Source: Ignavibacteriales bacterium
GTDB taxonomy: Bacteria > Bacteroidota > Ignavibacteria > Ignavibacteriales > Melioribacteraceae
DNA length: 64,000 nt
Direction of reading: 5' to 3'
Assembly (NCBI GenBank): GCA_020635285.1
Contig: JACKAB010000006.1
Location: 433,501 to 497,500 of the forward strand
Both the position numbers and the translations under genes were made by a program. Positions 17,466 to 26,492 of the stretch are shown here, piece after piece; position 1 is the stretch's first letter; every line of letters begins with the position of its first letter. Under the pieces are notes generated by a model. That model was not told the DNA's origin and made no database searches. It saw only the letters and a list, made by a program, of their open reading frames with translations.

Positions 17466-19340
17466 ATGACTTTAAAAATTATTTTTTCAATACTAATACT
17501 TGGTACAATACTTATGGCACAAACAAACTTCAAAGATCGTGAAGAAATACCAGCAGAATACAAATGGGATTTGAATGCAATCTACTCAAATTGGGAAGAA
17601 TGGGAAAATGGCTTAAAAGAAATGGAAGCCAAAATGGAAACGATTACATCTTTTAAAGGAAAATTAAAGGAAGATGTAAAGAATCTTATTGCGGTTAAGA
17701 AGCTTGACGACGAAATAGGTATTCTTTCCTACAAAGTTTATCGATACCCCCAATTAACTCTTGATACAGATACAAGGAATCAGGATGCAGCTTCCAAATT
17801 GCAGCAAGTACAAATTGTTTTTGCCAAATTTGGAACGGCAACTTCATGGATAAGTCCTGAAATTCTTGAAATTCCATGGGAAACAATGGAGAAATGGTTA
17901 AATAATAATCCAGAATTAAATCCTTATAGATTTGGAATTGAAGATTTATACAGGCAGCAAAAACATGTTTTAGATGAAGATAAAGAAAAATTGCTTTCCT
18001 ATTTTTCACAATTCAGAGGAACACCAAGCGATATATACACAAGTATTTCAACAACAGATGTTAAGTTCCCAGAAGTTGTTTTATCTGGCGATGACACTGT
18101 AAAAGCAACAAACGGAAACTACAGCAGAATACTTGCAACAAATCGAGTTCAAGAAGATAGAAAAAAGATATTTGAAGCACATTATGGAACTTATACAGAT
18201 TATAAAAATACTTATGCTTCTATATATGATGCAGTATGTAAAAGAGACTGGTCTTCTGCCAGAGCCAGAAATTATGCTTCAAGTGTAGAATCTTATTTGG
18301 AAGGAAATAACATTCCTTTAGAAGTTTATACAAATCTTGTAAGCATGGTAAAAGCCAATACAGAACCCTTAAAAAAATATAATCGATTAAGACAAAAAGC
18401 TTTAGGTTTAGAAAAATATTACAGTTACGATGGATCAATATCACTTGTTGATTCTGATAAAAATTATAAATATGATGATGCAACAAAATTAGTTTTAGCT
18501 TCAGTAAAACCGTTAGGAAATGATTATACAAGTAAATTAGAAACAGCTTTAGCCGGCGGTTGGCTAGATGTTTACGAAAATCCGGGGAAAAGATCAGGTG
18601 CATATTCTGCCGGCGTTTACGGAGTTCATCCTTACATGCTGCTAAATTATAATGAAACAATAGATGCTGTTTTTACACTTGGTCATGAACTTGGGCACAC
18701 AATGCATACTTTACTTTCCCAAGAGAATCAACCTTTCTCAACAGCAAGTTATACAATATTTGTGGCTGAGGTTGCTTCCACTTTTAATGAAAGATTACTG
18801 TTAGATTATTTTTTACAGAAAACAGATGATCCCAAAGAAAGAATTGCATTAATTCAGCAAGCTATTAGAGGAATTACAGGTACATTTTATTTCCAAACAT
18901 TGCTTGCAGATTTTGAACTTCAAGTTCATAGTATGGTTGAAGAAGGAAAACCAATAACAGCAAATGTTTTAGATGGACTTATGTCTGATTTATACGATGT
19001 CTATTATGGTGATTCACAAGAAAAAGATGAATTTTTGAAATCTGTTTGGGCAAGAATTCCACATATTTACAGATCACCTTTTTATGTATATCAATATGCA
19101 ACTTGTTTTGTTTCTTCTGCTAAAATATACACAGATATGATGAAAGCAACAGGTTCTGAAAAAGACAAAATTGTTGAAAATTATTTGAATTTATTAAAAT
19201 CGGGTGGTAATAATTATCCAATGGAACAATTAAAATTGGCCGGTGTGGATTTAACAAAACATGAAACTATGAATGCAGTTATTGATGAATTTGGAAAACT
19301 TGTAGATAAACTTGAAATTGAATTAAATCGACTTAATTAA
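17466..19340 (+). CDS. pepF: oligoendopeptidase F (M3B), exported form
   Basis: This 624-residue zinc metallopeptidase of family M3B has the HELGH zinc site at 407-411, inside TLGHELGHTMHTLLS, and the expected downstream Glu in FVAEVASTFNE. It should cleave short peptides. Unlike the usual cytoplasmic enzyme, it starts with a hydrophobic leader (about 1-18, ending LMAQT), so it is predicted to act in the periplasm or outside. The length otherwise suits the family. The start is well supported by AAGGAG seven bases upstream and by a promoter, and a strong terminator follows, so it is a single-gene unit. Confidence 0.93.
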   Translation: MTLKIIFSILILGTILMAQTNFKDREEIPAEYKWDLNAIYSNWEEWENGLKEMEAKMETITSFKGKLKEDVKNLIAVKKLDDEIGILSYKVYRYPQLTLDTDTRNQDAASKLQQVQIVFAKFGTATSWISPEILEIPWETMEKWLNNNPELNPYRFGIEDLYRQQKHVLDEDKEKLLSYFSQFRGTPSDIYTSISTTDVKFPEVVLSGDDTVKATNGNYSRILATNRVQEDRKKIFEAHYGTYTDYKNTYASIYDAVCKRDWSSARARNYASSVESYLEGNNIPLEVYTNLVSMVKANTEPLKKYNRLRQKALGLEKYYSYDGSISLVDSDKNYKYDDATKLVLASVKPLGNDYTSKLETALAGGWLDVYENPGKRSGAYSAGVYGVHPYMLLNYNETIDAVFTLGHELGHTMHTLLSQENQPFSTASYTIFVAEVASTFNERLLLDYFLQKTDDPKERIALIQQAIRGITGTFYFQTLLADFELQVHSMVEEGKPITANVLDGLMSDLYDVYYGDSQEKDEFLKSVWARIPHIYRSPFYVYQYATCFVSSAKIYTDMMKATGSEKDKIVENYLNLLKSGGNNYPMEQLKLAGVDLTKHETMNAVIDEFGKLVDKLEIELNRLN

Positions 19341-19360
19341 AAATTTTGGTATTCTTTGCA

Positions 19361-19395
19361 TGCCAGGTGCTGTTTAAGTACCTGGCAGATTTTTA
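19361..19395 (+). terminator. rho-independent terminator after pepF
   Basis: TGCCAGGT (19361-19368) pairs perfectly with ACCTGGCA (19380-19387), followed by GATTTTTACT. It lies between the convergent pepF and lipoprotein genes. Confidence 0.8.
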
Positions 19396-19397
19396 CT

Positions 19398-20107
19398 CTA
19401 CTTAATATTCCACTGAATAACAATTGGATCTAATTGTAAACCATTAAAAACCAACTTGTAACTTTCGTTCAAATCTTTCGCTTCAAAAATTCGTTTACCA
19501 TTTTCTGCAAAGGGAGAAAAATTCAAAATAGCAGTTAAGTAACCATCAAGCTGAAAATAATCCTCAACAAATAAACCAGTTACATTTGTAACTCTGCTAA
19601 AATCACCTTTCATATTTTCTAAGAAGAAATATGAATAACCATCTTCTAAAAATATTGGTGTAAAGGGGTCACTTATATTTTCAAAATAGATTTTAAAGCT
19701 ATACCCATTTGTAAAATTAGGATCGGCTTCTACAATTTCATTTCTTGATTCGTCATATTTTAAACTTGTAAAATCGTTTAAATAATTATTTAGAATAATG
19801 TAGTAATCCTTTTCATCTAACCTTTTTTCAATCACTTCTTTGCGCGACATTGCTTTTACAGTTAACTTATTAATTAGCAAAACTTTAATATAAACTTTTT
19901 TTGATTTATGGGCGCTTTCTGGAAAAAGATTTTTTGGTGAATTATCTGTTGTATAAAAATCTAATATCTCATTACATTCTTCAAGATTCCATGTAACGGC
20001 ATCTTTGGGAAGTATTTTAATAATTTCTTTTTATTAACGTAAGTTGGAGTTATACAACTGGTGAGAAGAGAAATTAAAGTAAGTAAAAAAAAAATTAGAA
20101 TTTTCAT
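19398..20107 (-). CDS. lipoprotein of unknown function (one frameshift near the N-terminus)
   Basis: The intact C-terminal part (160 residues) begins only at 19880. Reading further upstream on the minus strand, residues such as KDAVTWNLEECNEILDFY continue in frame. With one base restored in the run at 20028-20032 they join a lipoprotein leader MKILIFFLLTLISLLTSC at 20107. The full product is about 236 residues with a lipobox Cys, so it is a lipid-anchored envelope protein. I recognise no domain. It is 47 bases downstream of the esterase gene in the same orientation, so probably co-transcribed with it. Confidence 0.6.
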
Positions 20108-20154
20108 TATTATTTATTTTAGTGATGAGTAATTTTAATAATTTAGAATTATTA

Positions 20155-20961
20155 TTACAAGGCATTTGGTAAGCGGGATTTTCCAAAAAGAAATGTAAGT
20201 GGAATGTGTAATCTTTTTGCCCAATCTGGTTCTGTGTGTCGGCTGCCTTCATCTAAATAATTGTAAAAATTGAGAGAGTTTTTAAATTTACCCGCAAGCA
20301 AAGCATCGGTCATTTTATAATAATCATCAATAAGCTGTTTCTCTTCGCTTCCGCAATCAATATAAAGTTTACTTTTTTCATTTAGGTCAGGTTCAATATT
20401 ATTAACCATATTAAATACTTCTCCATCATTCACCCAAAAAGAATTTGATAGACATGCAGCTTTGCCAAAAATTTTAGGGAAATTCCAGAATAATTGGAAT
20501 GAAAATAATCCGCCTAAAGAAGAGCCCATAATTCCAGTTTTTGAAGCTTTAGCAATTGTTCTAAAATTTTCATCAATAAATGGTTTTAATTCTCTAATTA
20601 AAAAACTTGCAAATCTTTTACCGGTTGGTTCAAAATAATTATATTCTTCCATTCGGTCTTTAGAATTATACACGCCAACAACAATTATTTCTTCAATTTT
20701 ATTTTGCTTAATTAAACGGTAGGCAGTTTCATCAACTTTCCAATCTTGGCCAATAAATGATGTGTTGGGATCAAACAAATTTTGTCCGTCCATCATATAT
20801 AATACCGGGAAACGTCTATCAACATTACCGTAGCCAGGCGGAAGCCAAATGATAATATCGCGTTCATTCTTTAGATACACACTGTAAAATTCATGTAAAT
20901 ATTGAACGTCGCCAACGATATCGACATTACTAAAACTATATTTAGGTTGTAATCCTACCAT
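20155..20961 (-). CDS. alpha/beta-hydrolase, putative esterase (esterase D / Fes type)
   Basis: This 268-residue protein has the layout of the putative-esterase family (related to enterochelin esterases and esterase D): an oxyanion-region motif VLYMMDGQNLFD (about 53-64), the nucleophile elbow GSSLGG with Ser148, an Asp candidate near 200 (YIDCGSEE) and a His near 241 (GSRHTEPDW). All parts of a catalytic triad are present. No signal peptide is evident, so it is probably cytoplasmic. The substrate cannot be told. It is divergent from the LOG-family gene at 21135 and followed by a lipoprotein gene. Confidence 0.82.
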   Translation of the reverse strand: MVGLQPKYSFSNVDIVGDVQYLHEFYSVYLKNERDIIIWLPPGYGNVDRRFPVLYMMDGQNLFDPNTSFIGQDWKVDETAYRLIKQNKIEEIIVVGVYNSKDRMEEYNYFEPTGKRFASFLIRELKPFIDENFRTIAKASKTGIMGSSLGGLFSFQLFWNFPKIFGKAACLSNSFWVNDGEVFNMVNNIEPDLNEKSKLYIDCGSEEKQLIDDYYKMTDALLAGKFKNSLNFYNYLDEGSRHTEPDWAKRLHIPLTFLFGKSRLPNAL

Positions 20962-21134
20962 CTATTTTAAACATTAAGTCTTTTTCTGTAACAACAATTA
21001 TTCTTTTAAACTTGGAAAAGAATATAATAATATAATCGTACTTTTTGATCAATAAAAATAGGTAATGAAAAATTATTTATTTTTTTTCTTAGTTTAGCAT
21101 TGGTTTAAATTTGTAATTTCTTATTCTCAAATAA

Positions 21135-21952
21135 ATGGTAAAAAATATGGAAAACAATAATAACGGCAATTCAGATATTGAGCAAAAGCTGCAAAATTCC
21201 CAAGAAGATTTGTGGAGAATTTTTAGAATAATGTCTGAGTTTGTTGAAGGCTTTGAAGGAATGTCTAAAATAAAACCAAGCGTTTTAATTTTTGGCTCGG
21301 CAAGAACAAAAAACCAGATGACAAATATTATAAACTTGCAATTGATGTTGCAAAGCAATTAGTTAAAAAAGGTTTTGGAATTACCACTGGCGGCGGACCC
21401 GGAATTATGGAAGCCGGAAACAAAGGTGCAATGGAAGCCGGCGGAAGCTCAACAGGAATAAATATTGAACTTCCTTTTGAGCAGAGCGCAAATCCTTATA
21501 TTGATGCGGATAAACTGTTTAACTTTAGATATTTCTTTGTAAGAAAATTAATGTTCTTTAAATACGCACAGGGTTATATTTTGATGCCTGGCGGTTTTGG
21601 AACTATTGATGAAGGTTTTGAAGTACTAACCTTAATTCAGACCGGTAAAACTGATAGATTCCCAATCGTGTTTATGGGAAAAGAATTTTGGGAACCGTTA
21701 CTCGATTGGATTAAAGAATATCAGCTTAAAAATGGTTACATAAGTGAAAAAGATCTTGACTTATTTAGCATTACTGACGATCCGAAAGAAGCCGCACAAA
21801 TCATATATGATTTCCACAAAGGTAAAAACTTTACCCCCGAATTTTTAAATAACGTCAAATTAAAATCCCCGAATTTGAAAAACTCGGGGACTTTAATAAT
21901 CATTTTTTACTTTTTGATAATTTGTATCATCAAAATTAAACAAGTCAGGTAA
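21135..21952 (+). pseudogene. LOG-family (TIGR00730) protein, frameshifted
   Basis: The two pieces (21135-21362 and from 21407) form one Rossmann-fold protein of the LOG/lysine-decarboxylase-like family, with FGSART, GGGPGIMEA and the signature PGGFGTIDEGFEVLTLIQTGK (PGGxGTxxE). Such proteins are phosphoribohydrolases acting on nucleoside 5'-monophosphates. The break lies in the A6 run at 21307-21312. The C-terminus is suspect. The frame runs through a terminator hairpin (21866-21890) into the opposite gene and ends in a hydrophobic tail. One extra T in the run 21842-21846 would instead stop it at about 21852, giving a normal length near 240 residues just before the hairpin. Confidence 0.75.
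21866..21898. terminator. bidirectional terminator between LOG and racemase genes
   Basis: TCCCCGA (21866-21872) and TCGGGGA (21884-21890) pair perfectly, with T-rich sequence on both sides (CTTTAATAATC on plus, TTTTAATTT on minus). It separates two convergent genes. Confidence 0.7.
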
Positions 21953-22846
21953 ATGTTTGTAATCTTTAAGGGATTCAAATAAACTCGGAGAATCCATTGC
22001 TAATAAACTACCCAGCTTTTCCATTTCAGAATCAATAATATCTACCCTTGAATAAACAAAATTTGAAACTACTGGGTTTTCATTTCCATTCTGATCAATT
22101 TTATCAGCTGCAATTTCAGCCATTTTTTCATTCGGATTTAGAATAACAACATCTTTATTAAATTTTTCATTCAACAATTTTTGAAATATATCTTTACTAT
22201 ATCCATAGTGCGTGCAACATAAAACTGCATAAGATTTAGAGGTGAGATCATTTACTTTTTCAAAAGATTCATTCACAAACTTACCAATCATTTTTTCTGT
22301 AGCAATACTTTTAGGATCAATCTGAATTTCACTTTCTAATAATTTACAAGACTGAGAAACAATTCGTTCAGATTTAACTCCGGCGGCAATTAATTTCTTC
22401 TTATGTTGATTAGATTTTATTGTAGTCTCTGTTCCGAACAAAATAATATTGCTACTGTCATCATTTTGAATTTTTTCTAAAATAAGTTCAACTCCAGTAT
22501 CTGCTATTCCGAGTACCGGAATCTTAATTGATTTTGATGTTTTAGTTTCATAATAAAGAACTGAAAGTGTATTGCAAGCAATTAAAATTAAATCAGGGTC
22601 CAACTTTAACATACCGGTAAGCGCTGAATCAAACACTGTTATTTTTTCTTCATGGTCTAACATATCATTATAGCCATAATCATGAAGGGCAACTGAGTTA
22701 AAAAAAATCAACTCGATTTTTGAGTTAATTTTCAATTTTCTTAATTGTTTATCTAAGAGTGCCTGAACTGCAAGACCACCTAATCCGGAATCTGTAACTA
22801 TTATTTTCAGATGGTCTTTTTTTAATTTTTCTGCAATATTATTCAT
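21893..22846 (-). CDS. Asp/Glu racemase superfamily protein, glutamate-racemase-like
   Basis: This 317-residue protein has the landmarks of glutamate racemases: DSGLGG near the N-terminus, IACNT with the first catalytic Cys, and AVLCCTHYGY with the second. These enzymes interconvert L- and D-glutamate for peptidoglycan. It departs from typical MurI in several blocks (VALHDYGYNDMLDHEEK instead of the usual YG-R-S region) and is longer than the usual 260-270 residues. Another amino-acid racemase in the same superfamily is therefore possible. It follows the 565-residue dehydrogenase-like gene by 17 bases, so they probably share a transcript and perhaps a pathway. Confidence 0.75.
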   Translation of the reverse strand: MNNIAEKLKKDHLKIIVTDSGLGGLAVQALLDKQLRKLKINSKIELIFFNSVALHDYGYNDMLDHEEKITVFDSALTGMLKLDPDLILIACNTLSVLYYETKTSKSIKIPVLGIADTGVELILEKIQNDDSSNIILFGTETTIKSNQHKKKLIAAGVKSERIVSQSCKLLESEIQIDPKSIATEKMIGKFVNESFEKVNDLTSKSYAVLCCTHYGYSKDIFQKLLNEKFNKDVVILNPNEKMAEIAADKIDQNGNENPVVSNFVYSRVDIIDSEMEKLGSLLAMDSPSLFESLKDYKHLPDLFNFDDTNYQKVKNDY

Positions 22847-22863
22847 AGGTTTTAAGAATGATA

Positions 22864-24561
22864 TTATTTCATTCTCTTTCCTTTTTCTTCGTGAATGAAA
22901 ATCCAGCTAACAACTTTTCCAATATTTATTTTCTCAAAATTATCCCAATACATTTTTGTTCTTACATGCATGGAACTTGTGTCATCATTTGGAATTAAAT
23001 TTGCTTCATCCATAATTGCTTTAATTCTTTGCTGCCAATTTTTCATATTTTCAATTCGCAAATCAATCCAGCCATCGTTTGTCCATAAATTTATTTTCTC
23101 TTCTGTGATTGCAATTTTGTTCTCGCCTCTAAAAGGTGGAATTTTCATTTCATTTCCGCGCAATAATGATTTTCCATCAGGCATCAGAATTGGGATTCCA
23201 ATTGAAATTATTTCGCTTCTTAAGCTTTCATTTTGTTGAATAAGATTATATGTGTCGACTGATAATTTTTCCGCACTTGTTTCAATAATCTCATGCATAC
23301 TTTTTGTAACTTTTTTAATAAGGTTAAGTTCATGCAATAATTTAGATAATCTCGGCGGACCTAACAATTCAAATGCAACGCTGCTTACATTATGTAGTTC
23401 TTCAAGTTGTTCAAGTTTTTGTACTGCTACATGCTGCAAATATCCGGCTCTGTAAGTTGGTCCCAAAGAAGCATTATCAAGTGCATTTATAATATCATGA
23501 CCAGTATTACCGCCTTTAATTTCAAAAATTACATCTTCGGCAATTTCTTCCGGAGTTACATATTCCATTTGTCCCTGAGCAGAAATTGCTTCAAACTCTC
23601 CTCTGGAAAAAGTTCCGTTTTCTCCTGTATCAATAAAAACTGATTTTAATTTTTCTCCTGTTAACTTAAAAGGGGTATCTAAATTTAATTGAAGTTCGCT
23701 ATCTAACTTTTGAATATTATTTAACGATGCGTCAACAATATCAATTGGTTTGCCGCGTTTTTTAATTTCATCAAAAGCTATTCTTTTCCACGCAATTGCT
23801 CCGGTTGGCTTTATCTCTTTTGTTATTGCACCTTCGGGCGTTCTTCCCATTAAAAATAAAAGCAAAGTATGTGCTCCAGCGACTGAAGATTTACTCAACA
23901 AAACCCGAGACGGTTTTTCTTCACTATGAGTGTAAGGAATATTTAGACCCATCCCACCAGTACCGCTAGTTCCAATTTTAACATAAATTTTTGTTTTTAC
24001 TTCATTCATTGAATTATATAGAATTTGAATATGGCGAATGAGCTGGGGAATATATTGAGTGCAAAGTAATTTTTCAGTTTCTTCAATAATTATTTCTGCG
24101 CTCGGCTTATCCTCAATTGCTTTACTTATTTTGTGGTAGGTTGTGTAAATATCTTGATACGCTATACCGGTTGCAGAGTTAATAGAATCAACAATAATAT
24201 CCGGTTTGTGTTCAGTTAACAATTTATAAATTGATGATTCGCGAAGAACTTCAGGAGTCATTTCTTCCATAATATCTTTAAGCAAAACTTTTCTTTTTAC
24301 TGGATCATTTAAAATTTCAAATCGATCTGTATCTTTAAATTCATTTCTTACAAAAATATTTCCCCACCAGGGAATAAAATAATCTTCTGGTAAATTTGGG
24401 AATTCTTTTTTTAATTGGGTTACATGAGACTCTGCTTCTTCTTTCCGCAATGATGTTACGATAATTTTTTTTGGCTTTTCAGGAATGAGCTTTCTAGTGA
24501 CGGCATTTCCTACCAATCCCCAGCCCCCTAACACCAAAACTGTTTTGTTTTGAATATCCAT
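22864..24561 (-). CDS. NAD(P)-binding dehydrogenase/epimerase-like protein, unknown substrate
   Basis: This 565-residue protein opens with a Rossmann nucleotide-binding motif, VLVLGGWGLVGNAVTRKL. It continues with DIIVDSINSATGIAYQD and KIGTSGTGGMGLNIPYTHSE, features of short-chain or epimerase-type dehydrogenases. A long C-terminal region (after about 300) is not one I recognise. It is much larger than a classic short-chain dehydrogenase (about 250). No membrane segment is seen, so it is cytoplasmic. It is upstream of the racemase-like gene in one operon; together they may act on an amino acid or nucleotide-sugar derivative, but this is a guess. Confidence 0.65.
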   Translation of the reverse strand: MDIQNKTVLVLGGWGLVGNAVTRKLIPEKPKKIIVTSLRKEEAESHVTQLKKEFPNLPEDYFIPWWGNIFVRNEFKDTDRFEILNDPVKRKVLLKDIMEEMTPEVLRESSIYKLLTEHKPDIIVDSINSATGIAYQDIYTTYHKISKAIEDKPSAEIIIEETEKLLCTQYIPQLIRHIQILYNSMNEVKTKIYVKIGTSGTGGMGLNIPYTHSEEKPSRVLLSKSSVAGAHTLLLFLMGRTPEGAITKEIKPTGAIAWKRIAFDEIKKRGKPIDIVDASLNNIQKLDSELQLNLDTPFKLTGEKLKSVFIDTGENGTFSRGEFEAISAQGQMEYVTPEEIAEDVIFEIKGGNTGHDIINALDNASLGPTYRAGYLQHVAVQKLEQLEELHNVSSVAFELLGPPRLSKLLHELNLIKKVTKSMHEIIETSAEKLSVDTYNLIQQNESLRSEIISIGIPILMPDGKSLLRGNEMKIPPFRGENKIAITEEKINLWTNDGWIDLRIENMKNWQQRIKAIMDEANLIPNDDTSSMHVRTKMYWDNFEKINIGKVVSWIFIHEEKGKRMK

Positions 24562-24608
24562 AATTTCCTCTAAAATTTTAAAAATACTTATATTAAAACT
24601 TACCTTAA

Positions 24609-24624
24609 TGGTAATTTCATTGCA
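24609..24624 (+). promoter_or_regulatory. possible sigma-54 promoter upstream of EIIA-Ntr (weak)
   Basis: TGGTAA, five bases, TTGCA: the invariant GG and GC are correctly spaced, but two of the six -24 bases differ from TGGCAC. It is 114 bases before the start at 24738. In Proteobacteria ptsN is linked to rpoN, which makes it worth noting. Confidence 0.25.
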
Positions 24625-24737
24625 AGCATTTTATATTTATTTAGATAGTAAAAAAATAGTTTAGATTGTAAATGCAAACTTGCTTTGTTAAATTTGGAAT
24701 CACAATTTTATTATTTATTATAAGAGAAAAAGATTAG

Positions 24738-25202
24738 ATGACAATCTGCGAAGTATTAAAACCAGAAAATGTTATTCCTGAACTAAAAGGAACAACCAAA
24801 GAAGAAATTATAGATGAGTTAATTAATTTATTTAAGAATGACCCACGGGTCTCAGATATAACAGAAGTTAAAAAAGCAGTACTTGAAAGAGAAAAAATTA
24901 TGTCAACTGGTGTTGGTCATGGTTTTGGCATTCCTCATTGCAAGACAAATAAGGTAACAGAAATTTTAGCAGCATTCGGTAAAACAAAACAACCTGTTGA
25001 TTTTGACTCATTGGATGGGAAACCGGTAAACTTATTATTTTTGCTAATAGGAAAAGATAATCTTGTTGCGCCTCATATTAAACTTTTAAGCAGAATTTCC
25101 TTACTTATGAACAAAGGAGAGATACGAGAAAGTTTGTTAACTGCAAAAACTGCTTCTGATATCTATAAAATTTTTCAAGAAGAAGAATCTAACATTTCCT
25201 AA
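24738..25202 (+). CDS. ptsN: PTS EIIA-Ntr-like protein (PtsN family)
   Basis: This 154-residue single-domain EIIA of the fructose/nitrogen class has the phosphorylated His67 in GFGIPHCKT and a PVDFDSLDGKPV region typical of the family. These proteins receive phosphate from EI/NPr and act as regulators rather than sugar transporters; no EIIB or EIIC is encoded nearby, which supports a regulatory role. It is followed after 21 bases by hisS, so the two are likely co-transcribed. The symbol is given by family resemblance only. Confidence 0.82.
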   Translation: MTICEVLKPENVIPELKGTTKEEIIDELINLFKNDPRVSDITEVKKAVLEREKIMSTGVGHGFGIPHCKTNKVTEILAAFGKTKQPVDFDSLDGKPVNLLFLLIGKDNLVAPHIKLLSRISLLMNKGEIRESLLTAKTASDIYKIFQEEESNIS

Positions 25203-25223
25203 ATTTATTCAAACCTACTTTTT

Positions 25224-26480
25224 ATGATAAAAGCCATCAAAGGAACTAACGATATTCTACCTGACGAAATTCAGTATTGGAATCACTTGACCAATATTGT
25301 TTTGAATCAGATGAATATTTACAACTACAAAGAAATTAGAACTCCAATTTTTGAGCAGACTGAATTGTTTTCTCGCGGTATTGGTGATAGCACGGATATC
25401 GTTAGCAAAGAAATGTACACTTTCATAGATAGAAGTGAAAATAGTTTAACTCTAAAACCGGAAATGACTGCATCAGTTGTTCGTGCTTTTATTGAACACT
25501 CTCTTGGTAAACAATTTGGATTGAATAAACTATTTTATATTTCACCAATGTTTAGGCAAGAGCGACCGCAAGCCGGAAGATTTAGACAATTTCATCAATT
25601 TGGAATTGAGGCAATTGGAAGTCACAATCCATATTTGGATGCCGAAGTAATTCAAGTTGCTTTCTCCATTTTGCAAAATCTTGGTTTAAAGGATATTGAA
25701 GTAAATCTTAACTCACTTGGAATTCCTGAAGAAAGAAACAAATTTGCCGAAGCTTTGAAGGACTTTTTATCTTCCAAAAAAAATGAGCTCTCTGAGGACA
25801 GCAAAAATAGACTAGAGAGTAACGTTTTTAGAATTTTGGATAGCAAAAATCAACATGATCAAGAACTATTAGCTGGCTCACCAAGTTTAATTGATTTTCT
25901 TGGAGAAGAAAGTTTAGAACATTTTAACAAAGTGAAAGAGCTTTTAACAATTGCTAAAATTCCATATTCTGAAAATCATAAATTGGTTAGAGGTTTAGAT
26001 TATTACACACACACAACTTTTGAAATATTAAGTTCAAAAGTTGGAGCACAAAGTGCGCTTGTTGGAGGTGGAAGATATAATTTACTCATTGAGCAACTTG
26101 GAGGAACTTCAACACCGGCAGTGGGATTTGCAGCAGGGATTGAGAGAATATTGCTTGCTTGTAAAGCTGAAGAATCATTTATTCCGGCAAAAGAAGAAAT
26201 TGATATTTATCTAATCAGAGTAGATAAGGAACTTGAGAATAAAATTTTTGAAATTGGAACGTACTTTAGATATAATAATAGAACAGTGGAGTTCGATTAT
26301 TTATCCAGAAGCGTAAAAGCACAAATGCGAGAAGCAAATAGATTAAATTCAAAATTTGTATTATTTGTTGGTGGAGAAGAATTTTCAAAAGGTGAAGTTC
26401 AGTTAAAAAACATGTCGGATGGCGAGCAACAAATTGTCCATTTGAATAACCTCGATTCAATTCTTTCAATAATCAAATAA
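25224..26480 (+). CDS. hisS: histidine-tRNA ligase
   Basis: This 418-residue class II aminoacyl-tRNA synthetase charges tRNA-His. It begins IKGTNDILPDEI, has SRGIGDSTDIVSKEMYTF and LKPEMTASVVRA, motif 2 as MFRQERPQAGRFRQFHQFG, the histidine-specific RGLDYYTHTTFEI, and motif 3 around ALVGGGRYNLLIEQLGG with GFAAGIERI. The anticodon-binding domain occupies the last 90 residues. The length is normal. It sits between ptsN-like and rlmB genes, spaced 21 and 12 bases. Confidence 0.97.
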   Translation: MIKAIKGTNDILPDEIQYWNHLTNIVLNQMNIYNYKEIRTPIFEQTELFSRGIGDSTDIVSKEMYTFIDRSENSLTLKPEMTASVVRAFIEHSLGKQFGLNKLFYISPMFRQERPQAGRFRQFHQFGIEAIGSHNPYLDAEVIQVAFSILQNLGLKDIEVNLNSLGIPEERNKFAEALKDFLSSKKNELSEDSKNRLESNVFRILDSKNQHDQELLAGSPSLIDFLGEESLEHFNKVKELLTIAKIPYSENHKLVRGLDYYTHTTFEILSSKVGAQSALVGGGRYNLLIEQLGGTSTPAVGFAAGIERILLACKAEESFIPAKEEIDIYLIRVDKELENKIFEIGTYFRYNNRTVEFDYLSRSVKAQMREANRLNSKFVLFVGGEEFSKGEVQLKNMSDGEQQIVHLNNLDSILSIIK

Positions 26481-26492
26481 AACGTTTAGATC

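Noticed and set aside
18220..18660. A 146-codon open frame antisense to pepF
   Set aside because: It is rich in Leu, Tyr and His, has no recognisable domain and lies fully inside the strongly supported pepF gene; such shadows are expected in AT-rich code.
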